From Verrucomicrobiales bacterium (GTDB taxonomy: Bacteria > Verrucomicrobiota > Verrucomicrobiia > Verrucomicrobiales > DEV007): a DNA stretch of 64,000 bases. The notes under the pieces were generated by a model. That model made no database searches. It was given only the letters and a program-made list of their open reading frames with translations, and was not told the DNA's origin. Within the stretch, counting starts at the first letter, position 1. The number at the start of each line of letters is the position of its first letter. This document shows, piece by piece, positions 8,488 to 18,464 of the stretch. Where the stretch lies: the NCBI GenBank assembly GCA_016795385.1, contig JAEUHI010000021.1, forward strand, positions 1 to 64,000, written 5' to 3'. The translations under genes were made by a program, and so were the position numbers.

Positions 8488-9498
8488 TTGGGCCTTACAT
8501 CCACAACTCCACTCGTTTTGACGTCCAAAGTTTACGGATTTTTTCCCGGTCTTGCTGCCGGATTGGCACTAGGGGTCCTTCTTTATTTAGGAGCGGCCTC
8601 GTTATCACTCGGGAAGCCGTTGGTGGAAACGCGGGGCTTTTCGGACATGTTCGCCCGAAAAGTCGGTATCGCCCGGAACTCCGATGAGCCTAAAATCCTC
8701 TTCGTTGGAGGCTCTTCCGTTGACTTGGGAATCAGCGCGGAGATTGCAACCGCCGAATTGAACCGGACGGCTGTCAACTTCGGTCTGATCTCCCCTCTCG
8801 GTCCTGAGTACATTCTATCAAAGACCAAGGAAGTCGCCGTAAAGGGTGATTTCATCGTCCTTGCACTGGAATATTATTGTTTCGATTGGACGGGATCGTC
8901 ACGGTTGTGGGTTGACCCTCTCTTCGTGACGTACGTGGTCGCAGAGGACCCCAAGTATCTGTTGAACCTTCCACGCTGGGATCAGCTACACATTCTGGCG
9001 CGCGTGACGCCGCGTCATATTGCCACTGCGCTCCTTCGAAGACCGCCGAGTTCATCTTCATCGATTCCGATGATGAATTCGTTTGGCGACCGAACCGACA
9101 ATACACCGGAAGCCCGTCCGTGGCTCGCAGCATCTTCGATGAAGCCGATTGACCAGCTCGTATCCGGGTTCAGTGGCAATCAAAGGGGCTTTTCGGTCGT
9201 CTCCGAATTTCTCGAATGGGCCCGGCTCAACGGAGTAACCGTGACGGCAACGTTTCCCAACGTTTGTCGAAATCCTGATTACCGCCCTGAAGTTCTAGCA
9301 CAAGTCGAGGATCGGATCTGCGGATTTTATGAATCGCTAGACGTCCCGGTTGTGGGAACGCTCACGGGGGCCATGGTTGCGGAAGAGGACTGCTTTGATG
9401 GCCCGCTCCATCTCTTACGTGACGCGGTCGAACGAAGGACACGGCGGCTAACGAAGGAGATCGCGGAACAATTCCCTTCCGAGTTTCCCCGTCCTTGA
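8488..9498 (+). CDS. Membrane-anchored SGNH-like protein, likely MBOAT partner
   Basis: 336 residues with an N-terminal membrane anchor (GFFPGLAAGLALGVLLYLG, about 17-35) and an extracytoplasmic domain. The first block after the anchor, ILFVGGSSVDLGISAEI, has the layout of the SGNH/AlgX-type catalytic serine strand, and a DxxH-like site near the C-terminus (DCFDGPLHLLRDA, about 300) would complete the set. It sits 51 bases behind the MBOAT gene, which supports a joint role in O-acetylation. The start is TTG 8488; no ATG gives a full anchor. Family call is moderate, being based on motif order and context. Confidence 0.6.
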   Translation: MGLTSTTPLVLTSKVYGFFPGLAAGLALGVLLYLGAASLSLGKPLVETRGFSDMFARKVGIARNSDEPKILFVGGSSVDLGISAEIATAELNRTAVNFGLISPLGPEYILSKTKEVAVKGDFIVLALEYYCFDWTGSSRLWVDPLFVTYVVAEDPKYLLNLPRWDQLHILARVTPRHIATALLRRPPSSSSSIPMMNSFGDRTDNTPEARPWLAASSMKPIDQLVSGFSGNQRGFSVVSEFLEWARLNGVTVTATFPNVCRNPDYRPEVLAQVEDRICGFYESLDVPVVGTLTGAMVAEEDCFDGPLHLLRDAVERRTRRLTKEIAEQFPSEFPRP

Positions 9499-9526
9499 TT
9501 GATCAAGCGCCGCCGCGCGGATTTGG

Positions 9527-10705
9527 ATGATAAAGATCGCCTACATCGGATGGACCGAACCCGGACCCGCCTCTGGAGCGACCCTCGCGCTTCAGAGACA
9601 TCTTTTTGACACCGGCGAATTCGACGTTCTCGTCGTGACCGACAAGCCCTACTCCGGGCTCGGACCCGCCGATCGCTGGCACACCCTGCGTCGCGGCAGC
9701 GTTCATCAGCGTGCTTCCCGGACCCGTTTCCGTCGCTGGGTTGCGCAGTACGAAATGGTAATTGAACCCTACCGGTTCTCACGACGCGTGACGGCACTCG
9801 TGAAATCGTTCGCACCCGACGTGATCCACACGATCCCCGACACTACGATCAGTTGGGTCGCCCGGCTCGTCGCAAAGCGCCTTGGTATCCCCCTTGTCAC
9901 GAATTTCCAGGACTGGTGGCCGCGCGGACAGTTCCAATACCGATCGGAGACACCATTCAGAACAGTCAGGAACATCCTCGAACTCCGGTTTCGACGGATG
10001 TTCCAGGAGAGTTCGGTTGCGTTCTGCACCAGTCACGGATTCCAGCGATTCCTCGGCCCTCATCCCGACTCGCCGTTGCTGTATCCGTGCCCGGCACCTC
10101 GGCCGGCCGCCCGGCCTGTTACTCCCGATCCCGATCCGGCCCGCGCGCTCCGCGTGATCTACGGCGGCACCCTTGTCCGATACTACGGGGAGCGCGTTCT
10201 CGCGTTGGCTAAGGCCTGCGCGGGGAGTCCAAACATTGAACTGCGACTTTATGGCGCCAAGCCGGACTGGTCCACCGAAGATCTCCGCTGGGCCACGGAC
10301 TCCGGAATCTACCGCGGCCAACTCTCTCCCGCGGACTATCGCAAGGAACTCCAGTCGGGCGATGTCTTTCTTTCAGTGATGTCCGCGGCCCCCGAGGTCC
10401 GCACGATGATGGAAACCAGCTTCACGACGAAGTTCCTCGAATACTGCCAGTTCGCCCGCCCCGTGATCGTCTGGGGGCCCGAATACTGTGAACCGGTGAG
10501 GGTCGCGAAGTCCACCGGTGCCGGGCTTGCGGTGACTGAGGAGGATCCTTCTTTTGTAATCGCCGCGCTCGATCGGCTTCGGAGTGACGGCGTTTATCAG
10601 GGGCGTTCCGAAGGCGCGTGGAACGCGGCGACTACGATATTCGACCCCGAAAGCATCCATAACGTCTTCCGCGTCGGCATCCAACGGGCGCTGGAACGCG
10701 CCTGA
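9527..10705 (+). CDS. Glycosyltransferase, GT-B fold (GT4-like)
   Basis: 392 residues. N-terminal half begins MIKIAYIGWTEPGPASGATL, the usual first strand and Gly-rich loop of GT4 enzymes. The donor-binding half starts near ALRVIYGGTLVRYYGERVL, followed by LRLYGAKPDW and a C-terminal helix with SFTTKFLEYCQFARPVIVWG. The classical EX7E pair is weak here. It probably adds a sugar to the lipid-linked repeat unit on the cytoplasmic side. It stands 28 bases behind the SGNH-like gene and 18 before a methyltransferase, in one operon. Confidence 0.8.
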   Translation: MIKIAYIGWTEPGPASGATLALQRHLFDTGEFDVLVVTDKPYSGLGPADRWHTLRRGSVHQRASRTRFRRWVAQYEMVIEPYRFSRRVTALVKSFAPDVIHTIPDTTISWVARLVAKRLGIPLVTNFQDWWPRGQFQYRSETPFRTVRNILELRFRRMFQESSVAFCTSHGFQRFLGPHPDSPLLYPCPAPRPAARPVTPDPDPARALRVIYGGTLVRYYGERVLALAKACAGSPNIELRLYGAKPDWSTEDLRWATDSGIYRGQLSPADYRKELQSGDVFLSVMSAAPEVRTMMETSFTTKFLEYCQFARPVIVWGPEYCEPVRVAKSTGAGLAVTEEDPSFVIAALDRLRSDGVYQGRSEGAWNAATTIFDPESIHNVFRVGIQRALERA

Positions 10706-10723
10706 TCCGATTGATTTCGAGCC

Positions 10724-11671
10724 ATGCCCCGTTCAGTCAAATCGATTCTCCGAGACAATGTTGCGGGTCTTCTTGCGCGTATCCTCCGGCGGTTCGCGCA
10801 CGAGCCCCGCTACTTCGATCTTTGGCAGAAGCACGGATTTCATGTGCTGCCCCTCCATTTCTACAGTCCGGTTCCGGATATCCGGGATCTCCCGCATCAC
10901 CTTTTTGAATCCGCGTCGGCTCTGGCCGGACTTGACTTGAACGAGGCCGGCCAACTTGAGCTCCTCTCGACAATCCGGCGATCTTTCTTCAACGAATACG
11001 GTGAATTCGTCTCACGTGGTCCCGAATCCGGTCCGGAACGATTCCGATTCGGTTTTGGTTCCATCGAAGCCGTCGATGCGGAGGTCCTCTACTCATTGAT
11101 CAGGCTTTTCCAACCCGCGCGGATCATCGAGATCGGAGCTGGATATTCCACCTTGATCATCACGGAAGCGGTCTCGGCCAATTCGGTCAACGGCCCGCGC
11201 TGCCGCGTTACCTCGATCGATCCGTACCCGCCGGAGGAATTGTTCGCAAAGACGTTGTGGCCTGTCGAGATTCTCCGGGAGCGGGTCCAGAACGTGGCGC
11301 AATCCGTGTTCTCCGAACTCAAGTCCGGCGACGTTCTCTTCATCGACTCATCGCATGTTTGCCGGATTGGAAGTGATGTTCACTTCGAGTTTCTCGAGGT
11401 GCTTCCGCGGTTGGCCCCCGGGGTCGTCATCCACATTCATGACATTTTCCTTCCCTTGGACTACCCGAAGGAATGGGTCGTTTCCCGGCACCGCTTTTGG
11501 AACGAACAATACCTTCTCCAGGCGTTTCTGTGTGGAAATCGTGACTTTGAGGTAATCTGGGGCGGAGCCTGGTTGCACCACTATCATCCAGATCGTCTCG
11601 TTGCAGGCTTCCCAAGTTATGATCCGAAGAAGAATATCCCGGCCAGTTTTTGGATCCGGAAACTTCGTTGA
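10724..11671 (+). CDS. Class I methyltransferase (Methyltransf_24-type)
   Basis: 315 residues. Motif I is RIIEIGAGYSTLIITEAV (about 130-147), and the strand-2 acid is in TSIDPYP. GDVLFIDSSHVCRIGSDVHF carries the Asp-Ser-Ser-His block typical of type 24 methyltransferases, and GVVIHIHDIFLP follows. This family often modifies sugars or small molecules in polysaccharide and natural-product clusters. It ends 3 bases before the next glycosyltransferase, indicating translational coupling. Substrate cannot be inferred. Confidence 0.8.
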   Translation: MPRSVKSILRDNVAGLLARILRRFAHEPRYFDLWQKHGFHVLPLHFYSPVPDIRDLPHHLFESASALAGLDLNEAGQLELLSTIRRSFFNEYGEFVSRGPESGPERFRFGFGSIEAVDAEVLYSLIRLFQPARIIEIGAGYSTLIITEAVSANSVNGPRCRVTSIDPYPPEELFAKTLWPVEILRERVQNVAQSVFSELKSGDVLFIDSSHVCRIGSDVHFEFLEVLPRLAPGVVIHIHDIFLPLDYPKEWVVSRHRFWNEQYLLQAFLCGNRDFEVIWGGAWLHHYHPDRLVAGFPSYDPKKNIPASFWIRKLR

Positions 11672-11674
11672 TCG

Positions 11675-12865
11675 ATGAAAATCGGACTCTCCATCTGGAT
11701 GTTTGTGCCGGGAACCGGAGGGCTCTACAAACACGCCGAGGACCTTGTTTTCGCACTCAACGAACGAGGTCACGACGTCGTGGTGATGACCCGTTTCTCG
11801 ACCCTTCTTCCGCAAGGCCTGGAGTTTGTTCTGATCGATGAAGGCGACGCCTCAGCTGTTCGGAATGGAATTGAAATCAGACACCTCCGTTATCTCAAGG
11901 GCACGCGCCTGATCCGTTGGCTTGTCGCAAAAACGCTGCATCGTCCCTTTCTACGCTCGTTGTCCCTCAAACTCTTCCATCTCCTCGCCGACCGATCCGC
12001 CGTCGAAATGTTTGCCGGCTGTGACCTGATCCACCACGTCGGCCAGTCGAATGCTCTCGTCGGATTTGCCGCAGAAGCAGCCGCACGAACCCTCAGGATT
12101 CCGTTTCTCGTGCAACCGACCTGCCATCCCAACCAGGCCGGGGACGATCCGTTGGATCATCTCCTTTTCCAGCGGGCCGATCGGCTGCTCGTTCACACGC
12201 AGTACGAAGCGAACTACTTCCGGTCCCGCGCCTACGCGCTGCCGATCGACGTGGTCGGCAATGGGATCGAGGATCGCAACGATGGGGACGCCAACCGTTT
12301 CCGGCAAGCCCACCGGATCGAGGGACCGATGATCCTCTTCCTCGGCCGGAAGGAACCTGACAAGGGATACCCGCTGCTGTTGGATTCCTTCCAGATTCTG
12401 AAACGTCTGCGACCCGACGTGACCCTGGTTTGTCTCGGGCCGAAGGGAGCGGAGGAACCGAAACCCGCCGCGGGAGTGATCGACCTGGGATTCGCCTCCG
12501 AGCAAACCAAGCACGACGCTCTGGCCGCGTGCACCTGTCTGTGTGTGCCGTCCGAAGGCGAGTCCTTTGGCCTCGTGTTCATGGAGGCGGCCAGATATGG
12601 CAAGCCCGTGGTCGCCCGTCGCCTTCCCGTGCTCCTGGAGTTGCTTGACGATGGCGAAGCCGCATTGCTGCTCGGCTCAGCCACAGGAACGGAAAACCAC
12701 ATCGCCCTGACTGCGGACGAGCTAATTACTGCCCTGCTCTCCCTGATCGACTCCGGCCCCCTGTGCCAGTCGCTTGGAGAGCGGGGACGCCGTTGTTCCG
12801 AAGCCTTTCTCTGGAAAAACACGGTCAAACGGTTCGAGGCATCCTACGAACGGTCGATCAACTGA
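11675..12865 (+). CDS. Glycosyltransferase family 4-like protein
   Basis: 396 residues, full-length GT-B. N-terminus MKIGLSIWMFVPGTGGLYKH gives the glycine loop. The C-terminal donor domain starts at MILFLGRKEPDKGYPLLLDSF and includes the nucleotide-sugar EX7E region EGESFGLVFMEAARYGKPVV (about 290-309). Start ATG 11675 lies 3 bases after the preceding stop. Retaining transfer from a nucleotide sugar is known for the family; the sugar is unknown. Confidence 0.9.
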   Translation: MKIGLSIWMFVPGTGGLYKHAEDLVFALNERGHDVVVMTRFSTLLPQGLEFVLIDEGDASAVRNGIEIRHLRYLKGTRLIRWLVAKTLHRPFLRSLSLKLFHLLADRSAVEMFAGCDLIHHVGQSNALVGFAAEAAARTLRIPFLVQPTCHPNQAGDDPLDHLLFQRADRLLVHTQYEANYFRSRAYALPIDVVGNGIEDRNDGDANRFRQAHRIEGPMILFLGRKEPDKGYPLLLDSFQILKRLRPDVTLVCLGPKGAEEPKPAAGVIDLGFASEQTKHDALAACTCLCVPSEGESFGLVFMEAARYGKPVVARRLPVLLELLDDGEAALLLGSATGTENHIALTADELITALLSLIDSGPLCQSLGERGRRCSEAFLWKNTVKRFEASYERSIN

Positions 12866-12976
12866 GATGTCCCTTGAGACCCCGCCTTCGAAACCGTAGC
12901 CGGACCACGACAACCACCAATAGCAAGCGCCTCTTTTCCTGCGAAGGTCAACTTCCTACGCTTTTGTTTTACGTCG

Positions 12977-13981
12977 ATGCCGCTCGTCTCAATCATCATC
13001 CCACTGCACAACAAGGGGCCCTTTATCGCGGAGACCCTTGCCTCGGTACGGGCACAAACGGTTGCCGAATGGGAGGCGATCGTCGTCGAAAACGGCTCGC
13101 GGGACGAGGGCCCCGGAGTGGTGCGTACGATCGCCTCCGAAGAGCATCGGATCCGGATGATCGAGGCGCCGGCCAGCTCAACCGGGCCGGGATCGGCCCG
13201 GAATCTTGGGCTACGCGAAGCCCGCGGCACCTGGATTCTTTTCCTTGACGCCGATGATCTCATTGCACCCGATTATCTTCACGGCCGATTATCAAACGCC
13301 GCTCTTGACCACCCACCGGACCTGATCGTCGGTCCCTGGCGTGAGTTTCACACCGCGGACCAGCAGAGCTCAACGATCCGTTACCCTGCCGGATGGCAAG
13401 ACAAGGTGCCGCCGGTCACAACGTCATTCTGCTACGCTCCTTGGGCGCTCCATGCCGCGCTGATAAGGCGAGACCAACTCGCAAGAACGAACCCCTGGAA
13501 CGAAGAACTCGACCAATTCCCTTCTGAAGACTGCTCGTTCTGGTTCCGGCAGATCTTTTCATCGACGATTTCGTGGTCCGACAATCCCGGAGCGCTCTAC
13601 CGGGTCGAAACACCGGGCAGCCGCGATCGTAAGGTGAACGACCCCCGGATCGCCTTTGAGGCGTGCCGGAGAAACATTTGGAGCAACGCGGAATTCCTGA
13701 TGCGTCAGGATCTCCGTCCATCCGCCGCCCAGGCCGCCCTGGCCGTTCGCGTGCTGAGAAGACGACTGCAGCAGGCTCGTTCAGATCCTGCCCTGAAGAA
13801 GCAAATCAAAGAGGAGATCAGCCACTGGCTCACCCTCACCAGCTGGACAGATTTTCGGATGCTCGCGTGGCGCCTCGCCTTCTTCCACGCGTGCCGGGCC
13901 CGTGAAGGCCATTCCCAAAGCGCAGTCTCTCCACCAGATCAAGAACTCGCCACAAGGGCGAATCAAGACGATGCGCCCTGA
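12977..13981 (+). CDS. Glycosyltransferase family 2
   Basis: 334 residues, GT-A fold. MPLVSIIIPLHNKGPFIAET is the standard first strand; ARNLGLREARGTWILFLDADD (about 74-94) carries the metal-binding Asp-x-Asp, LDADD. The C-terminal 100 residues form a helical tail without recognisable domain. A 111-bp gap with no obvious structure precedes it, larger than elsewhere in the block, so a minor promoter there is possible but was not found. Confidence 0.9.
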   Translation: MPLVSIIIPLHNKGPFIAETLASVRAQTVAEWEAIVVENGSRDEGPGVVRTIASEEHRIRMIEAPASSTGPGSARNLGLREARGTWILFLDADDLIAPDYLHGRLSNAALDHPPDLIVGPWREFHTADQQSSTIRYPAGWQDKVPPVTTSFCYAPWALHAALIRRDQLARTNPWNEELDQFPSEDCSFWFRQIFSSTISWSDNPGALYRVETPGSRDRKVNDPRIAFEACRRNIWSNAEFLMRQDLRPSAAQAALAVRVLRRRLQQARSDPALKKQIKEEISHWLTLTSWTDFRMLAWRLAFFHACRAREGHSQSAVSPPDQELATRANQDDAP

Positions 13982-14035
13982 AGACTTTCAAAGCGTCCCA
14001 GTTTCGCGGAATCATAATCCATTTACTCAAGCACG

Positions 14036-14956
14036 ATGACGTCCACCGACAAGTTCAAAGGTTTTATCCGCAATCTCCGACACGGTGGAATGTCGAGTGC
14101 GATCGGGTTTTTAAGAAGCCCGGAAATCCGCAAGATCCTCCCTGGTCTCTGCCAATCCTTTCCTCGAAAGGAATTTGAGATCCACCTTCTTTCCGGAGCC
14201 AGCCGGATCGACATGGCGCTCTGGATGGCAGCAAGCTGGGTTGCAACTACCGAACGTCATTGGAGGTTTGTCGTCCACGACGACGGGACATTGACACCCG
14301 ACCTCGCGGACCTCGTCTATCGAACTTTGTCCGGGTCACGGGTGATCACTTCACTTGAATCCGATGCGGCACTTGCCGGGGCTCTAACAGGATATCCACT
14401 CGCCTTGAAGTGCCGGAACCTCCATCCGCTTTCGCGAAAACTTTTCGACATCCCGTTCTTCTCCTCCGGATCGCACTTTTTGACTATCGACACGGATGTC
14501 CTGTTTTTCCGCCGTCCCGATCGTCTCCTCGATTGGGTCTCAGAGCCTGGTAGAACTTCGCTCTTCCTCGAGGATGTTGCCGACAATTCCCTTCCGGACG
14601 CAATCGAAGCGGCACGTTTACTGGGCGGCGCCTTGACACGACGAATCAACACCGGAATCATCGCCGTCTCAAAGGAAACAATTTTACTTCCCCAAATCGA
14701 GGAATGCCTGGAGCGCACATCGATTCTGAACGGCGATCCGTGGTTCATCGAACAAAGTCTCTATGCGACACTCGCATCGCTCAACAGTAACGTTGAGTTT
14801 CTTCCGCCGAGTTATGAAATGTCTGTCGCTGAAACGTGTCAAGATGACGCCGTCTCTCGGCATTATGTCGGCGCGGTTCGCCACCTTTTCTATTCCGAAG
14901 GAATCCAGAAACTTCGTCCATTGATCGCAGGCCGCCCCCATGGCCTCGAGCCATGA
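14036..14956 (+). CDS. Putative GT-A-fold glycosyltransferase
   Basis: 306 residues. Not a clear member of a named family. The stretch HFLTIDTDVLFFRRPDRLLDW (about 142-162) has an Asp-x-Asp inside a hydrophobic strand, the hallmark of GT-A nucleotide-sugar transferases. GALTRRINTGIIAVSKE further on resembles the substrate loop of GT8-like enzymes. HWRFVVHDDGTLT fits the first acidic strand. Its stop overlaps the next start (ATGA), so it is co-translated with another transferase. Function as a glycosyltransferase is inferred. Confidence 0.6.
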   Translation: MTSTDKFKGFIRNLRHGGMSSAIGFLRSPEIRKILPGLCQSFPRKEFEIHLLSGASRIDMALWMAASWVATTERHWRFVVHDDGTLTPDLADLVYRTLSGSRVITSLESDAALAGALTGYPLALKCRNLHPLSRKLFDIPFFSSGSHFLTIDTDVLFFRRPDRLLDWVSEPGRTSLFLEDVADNSLPDAIEAARLLGGALTRRINTGIIAVSKETILLPQIEECLERTSILNGDPWFIEQSLYATLASLNSNVEFLPPSYEMSVAETCQDDAVSRHYVGAVRHLFYSEGIQKLRPLIAGRPHGLEP

Positions 14957-16215
14957 TAAAAGCGACGCCGTACAGCATGCCGGAAGCCTCCAAAACCGCA
15001 GACCAGCCTTCCTCCACGCCGTCGGAGAATCCCACGAGTGTGATGATCGTCGAGGAGCAACTCGTTGGTTTGAGTGGGCACCATTTTGGTCAACTCGCAG
15101 ACCTCACAAAGAATGCACGACAATGCGGCGTCGTTCCATTGGTCCTGTGCGGTCGCACGGCGCCGCCTGAGGTATCGTCTGAGCTTGATGCCAGGCCGGT
15201 TCTTGATGGTTTGTCCCCCGGGTCAACGGTCCCACTGTTTCGTGGGAGGTCGGGAGCCCTTTGTGCCGTTCTTCTCGGAATCCTTCGAAATGCCCTGACT
15301 TTGATCCATCAACTCGGACAACAACCCCGCGCCACCCTTCTGCTGCTTCCCACCGCATGGATCCCTCACATTGCCATGCTCATTCTGGTCGCCGCGGTCT
15401 CGCGGTCACGAATTTCCGGAGTCCGCGTCCAGTTTCTCTCACGGTGGGATCCAACAAGATTGCGATCCCGCGTGGATCTCCGCATCGTGCGATTCCTTCT
15501 GTTGATCCTGAATCGACTTCATCATGATGTGCGAATCTACGGGCAGACTCCGCTCGTCTGCGCGGATATTCGAGGAAACAGTTCACTGAACGTCGAATGG
15601 CTTCCCGAGCCATCGCATTCAGTCCGCAGCGATCTTGGCACAGCACTCGGATCCCCCGCGGAGACAACCGTTTTCGGATCTTACGGATTCGCACGTCACG
15701 AGCAGGGAACCGACTTGTTGCAATCTGCGATCCGTATTTTGCACGAGCGCGATCCCTCGTTCGATGCCAGTTTTCGGATTGTCTGGCCCTGCGGGAACTT
15801 TAATGCGCCTGATGGTTCCGTCATTTCCCCGGACCTTCGGCTGCAGGAATCAGGAAAGGTCAACTTTTTTCAAAACATACTTAAAAAGAACGAGATCCTT
15901 GAACTTCTCGAATCGACGGACTGGATCGTTCTCCCATATCGAATGAGCGACTATCGCCGCCGTTCCTCCTTGCTTGCCGTCGATGCCATCTGCCGAGGAA
16001 TTCCTGCCATTTATACGTCCGGCACTTTTCTTGAGGAGCTATTTACGAGATTTGGAGCTGGGATTCCGGTTTCAGATTCCAACGCTTATGAGTTGGCAAT
16101 CGCGATCGAACGAGCGAAACGCGAGTCTCCCATGTTTAAGGCGGAGGCCAAGTCACGTGCTGACTCCGCGAGAAGGTTCTTTTCCGTCAAGGAGTTTTGG
16201 CAACGCGTTCTTTAA
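14953..16215 (+). CDS. Divergent GT-B glycosyltransferase
   Basis: 420 residues. After a 30-residue Ser/Pro-rich start the family-like part opens at VMIVEEQLVGLSGHHFGQLADL. The C-terminal half has a GT4-like donor domain: TVFGSYGFARHEQGTDLLQSAI, then WIVLPYRMSDYRRRSSLLAVDA and GIPAIYTSGTFLEELF. The start at 14953 overlaps the preceding stop; an internal ATG at 15043 would remove the low-complexity N-terminus. Role in polysaccharide assembly is inferred from fold and context. Confidence 0.65.
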   Translation: MIKATPYSMPEASKTADQPSSTPSENPTSVMIVEEQLVGLSGHHFGQLADLTKNARQCGVVPLVLCGRTAPPEVSSELDARPVLDGLSPGSTVPLFRGRSGALCAVLLGILRNALTLIHQLGQQPRATLLLLPTAWIPHIAMLILVAAVSRSRISGVRVQFLSRWDPTRLRSRVDLRIVRFLLLILNRLHHDVRIYGQTPLVCADIRGNSSLNVEWLPEPSHSVRSDLGTALGSPAETTVFGSYGFARHEQGTDLLQSAIRILHERDPSFDASFRIVWPCGNFNAPDGSVISPDLRLQESGKVNFFQNILKKNEILELLESTDWIVLPYRMSDYRRRSSLLAVDAICRGIPAIYTSGTFLEELFTRFGAGIPVSDSNAYELAIAIERAKRESPMFKAEAKSRADSARRFFSVKEFWQRVL

Positions 16216-16399
16216 GTTTGTCGAGACGTCGTCTGCGTCAGGATAAGATCCATTTTGCGAACTGATTCGCGATTTCTTCGCGCCCTATTTCCGATTTTCA
16301 GTGGCGGACGGCTCAAGCAATTCTCTTCTCAGAACTAGTATTACCAATTCGCTTGGCAATGGACTTAACAATCGAAACGGACCGAGCGAACTCCCAGGC

Positions 16400-17209
16400 A
16401 TGAACCCTTTATCAAATACGCTCCATGCGTGGCGCCGCACGTCATTTGTAATCGGGTGGCGCAGCCGTGTTGTCGCTCTTCTCTGCGCCCGGTATGGGAA
16501 CCTTTCACGATCGCGTTCTTTGATCCGCTCGTTGATCTACTCTGTGATCGGCCTTTTTTCGCGCAATGATGAAGTGATCGTTACGTTTCGTTCTTCCGAA
16601 CGACCCTTTACCGCTTCGCTGCGCAAAAACAATGAGTCGGATTATTTGGTTTTCGGCGAAATCACGATGGGTGCTTACCCTCTCTCTAACCTTCCGATCA
16701 AGACACCAGACCATGTGATCGACGGCGGTGCGAACATCGGGCTTTTTTCACTTCTTGCCCACGCAGCGTTCCCTCACGCCTCGCTCACGTGTTATGAGCC
16801 CGATCCTGACAATGTGGCGCAGATCCGAAAGAATTTCGCAGCCAACGGAATTGAGGCGGAAGTCTTTGAGATGGGTTTGTGGTCGTCGACAATGGACTTG
16901 TTCTTCCATTCCGCGATGTCGTATAGCGGAACTGTCAGTCAGGTGCCTTCAGGGAACCCGGTGTCATGTGTGTTGCCGGAGATTCCGTCGAATTCTCTTC
17001 TCAAACTGGATGTTGAAGGCGCGGAGTATGAAGTGCTTCCCGCGCTTTTCAATGCCGGACGGTTTCCAATTACCATACTGATGGAGATTCACGAGTTCGA
17101 CTCTCGGGGTGAGTCGATTTTGGATCTTCTCCGGACGAACGGATATCGCTGGAGGGAATCATTTTCGCCTTCAGAGCGATGTGTCAACTTATGTGCGGTT
17201 AAGGGGTGA
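16400..17209 (+). CDS. FkbM-family methyltransferase
   Basis: 269 residues from ATG 16400. FkbM hallmarks: HVIDGGANIGLFSLLAHAAF as SAM motif I, LTCYEPDPDNVAQIRKNFAANG, and SLLKLDVEGAEYEVLPAL, the KxDVEGxE signature of the family. FkbM enzymes O-methylate sugars and other hydroxyls. GTG 16301 would add 33 Ser/Asn-rich residues with no family match and is considered less likely. A 184-bp gap separates it from the gene before; nothing was recognised in that gap. First of four FkbM genes in the window. Confidence 0.85.
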   Translation: MNPLSNTLHAWRRTSFVIGWRSRVVALLCARYGNLSRSRSLIRSLIYSVIGLFSRNDEVIVTFRSSERPFTASLRKNNESDYLVFGEITMGAYPLSNLPIKTPDHVIDGGANIGLFSLLAHAAFPHASLTCYEPDPDNVAQIRKNFAANGIEAEVFEMGLWSSTMDLFFHSAMSYSGTVSQVPSGNPVSCVLPEIPSNSLLKLDVEGAEYEVLPALFNAGRFPITILMEIHEFDSRGESILDLLRTNGYRWRESFSPSERCVNLCAVKG

Positions 17210-17218
17210 ACGAGCAAA

Positions 17219-18403
17219 ATGAGCATTAAACACAATCCTTCGATTGTGATCTTTTCCCCCGCTATTGGCGGCGGATTGGCCGAGCACACGTTTTACCAGG
17301 CCCGGGCGTTCAAGTCCTCCGGTGTGGAGGTTCGTTGCCTCGTTGCCGATGGATTTCTCGAAGGGCGATCGCTTGGCTTCGAGACATGGAAAGGACTGTT
17401 TGGTCCTCCGGCGGGTTCTCCGGGCCTGATGAGGAAACTCAAGCTGGTCTTCCAGATCGTCGCCAACTTCTGGATCCTCGCCTGGCAGGTCGCCGTGCGG
17501 CGGCCGTCGCTCGTGCTTCTCGACTCCTACGTCGAATATGCGGCTCCTTTTTGGATCTGGCCGCATTTGCTTGTCGCACGCTGCTGTGGCATCCAGTATG
17601 CGGCGAATCTGCATGATCCCGTCCGCGATCATCAAGTGGGCCCGGGGTGGTGGCACCGTTGGTCGGTATGGCTCGCCTACCGTCCGTTGAAATTCGTTCT
17701 CGTCCACGATGCTCTACCGGAACCGTCCCCCGTTCCGTCCGGCGTTGCGGTGGTTCAGGTGCCGGTCGGCCTATACGAACTCGGTGGGAAAGCGGTAGAC
17801 GCTGGGTCGAGCCGGCGAAAATGGGGCGTCAAAGACGGCCAGAGCGTTTTTCTTGCCTTCGGGTATATCCGCGACAACAAGAATCTCGATCTGGTCATCC
17901 AAGCGCTTGCCGATGTTCCCGATGCGTTTCTCATCATCGCCGGATCGGTGGCCTCTTCCCACGACCGGCCGTTCTCGTATTATACGGCGCTGGCGTCGGA
18001 TGTCGGTGTTTCTGAACGCTGTAATTTCTCCGAAGGGTTCGTCAATGACGAGGAACTCGGTGATTACTTCAACGGGTCAGACTATGTCGTGCTTACCTAT
18101 GCGGCGAGTTTCCATTCTCAAAGCGGCGTTCTCAACATCGCGGCGCGCGCGCGAAAGCCGGTCCTCGCGTCAGCTGGTCCAGGGCCTTTGCTTGAGTCGG
18201 TCCGGGGATTCTCGTTGGGAGTCGTCGTGGAGCCCGACTCGCTCCCTGCGACGGTGGAGGGAATGAAGACTCTCCTGGCGTCACCTCCTCTTCCCCAATG
18301 GGATGCCTATGAGGAAGCCGCATCGTGGGCCGTCAACGCGAAGCGAATCCTCGAAGCCGCCGGTATTTCGCACCCGGCAGAGGGCGGTGATTCAGCTTCC
18401 TGA
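17219..18403 (+). CDS. Glycosyltransferase family 4-like protein
   Basis: 394 residues. IVIFSPAIGGGLAEHTFYQA is the N-terminal Gly-loop. The donor domain runs from VFLAFGYIRDNKNLDLVIQAL through CNFSEGFVNDEELGDYFNGSD. The usual EX7E region is replaced by SFHSQSGVLNIAARARKPVL, so the first Glu is missing, which sets this apart from most GT4 enzymes here. Located 9 bases after the FkbM gene and 61 before hddA. Confidence 0.8.
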   Translation: MSIKHNPSIVIFSPAIGGGLAEHTFYQARAFKSSGVEVRCLVADGFLEGRSLGFETWKGLFGPPAGSPGLMRKLKLVFQIVANFWILAWQVAVRRPSLVLLDSYVEYAAPFWIWPHLLVARCCGIQYAANLHDPVRDHQVGPGWWHRWSVWLAYRPLKFVLVHDALPEPSPVPSGVAVVQVPVGLYELGGKAVDAGSSRRKWGVKDGQSVFLAFGYIRDNKNLDLVIQALADVPDAFLIIAGSVASSHDRPFSYYTALASDVGVSERCNFSEGFVNDEELGDYFNGSDYVVLTYAASFHSQSGVLNIAARARKPVLASAGPGPLLESVRGFSLGVVVEPDSLPATVEGMKTLLASPPLPQWDAYEEAASWAVNAKRILEAAGISHPAEGGDSAS

Positions 18404-18464
18404 CGTAGCGAAGAAGGTAGGTTGCTTTGGTGCGGATCAAGTCTCATCCCCCGGTTTCAAATTC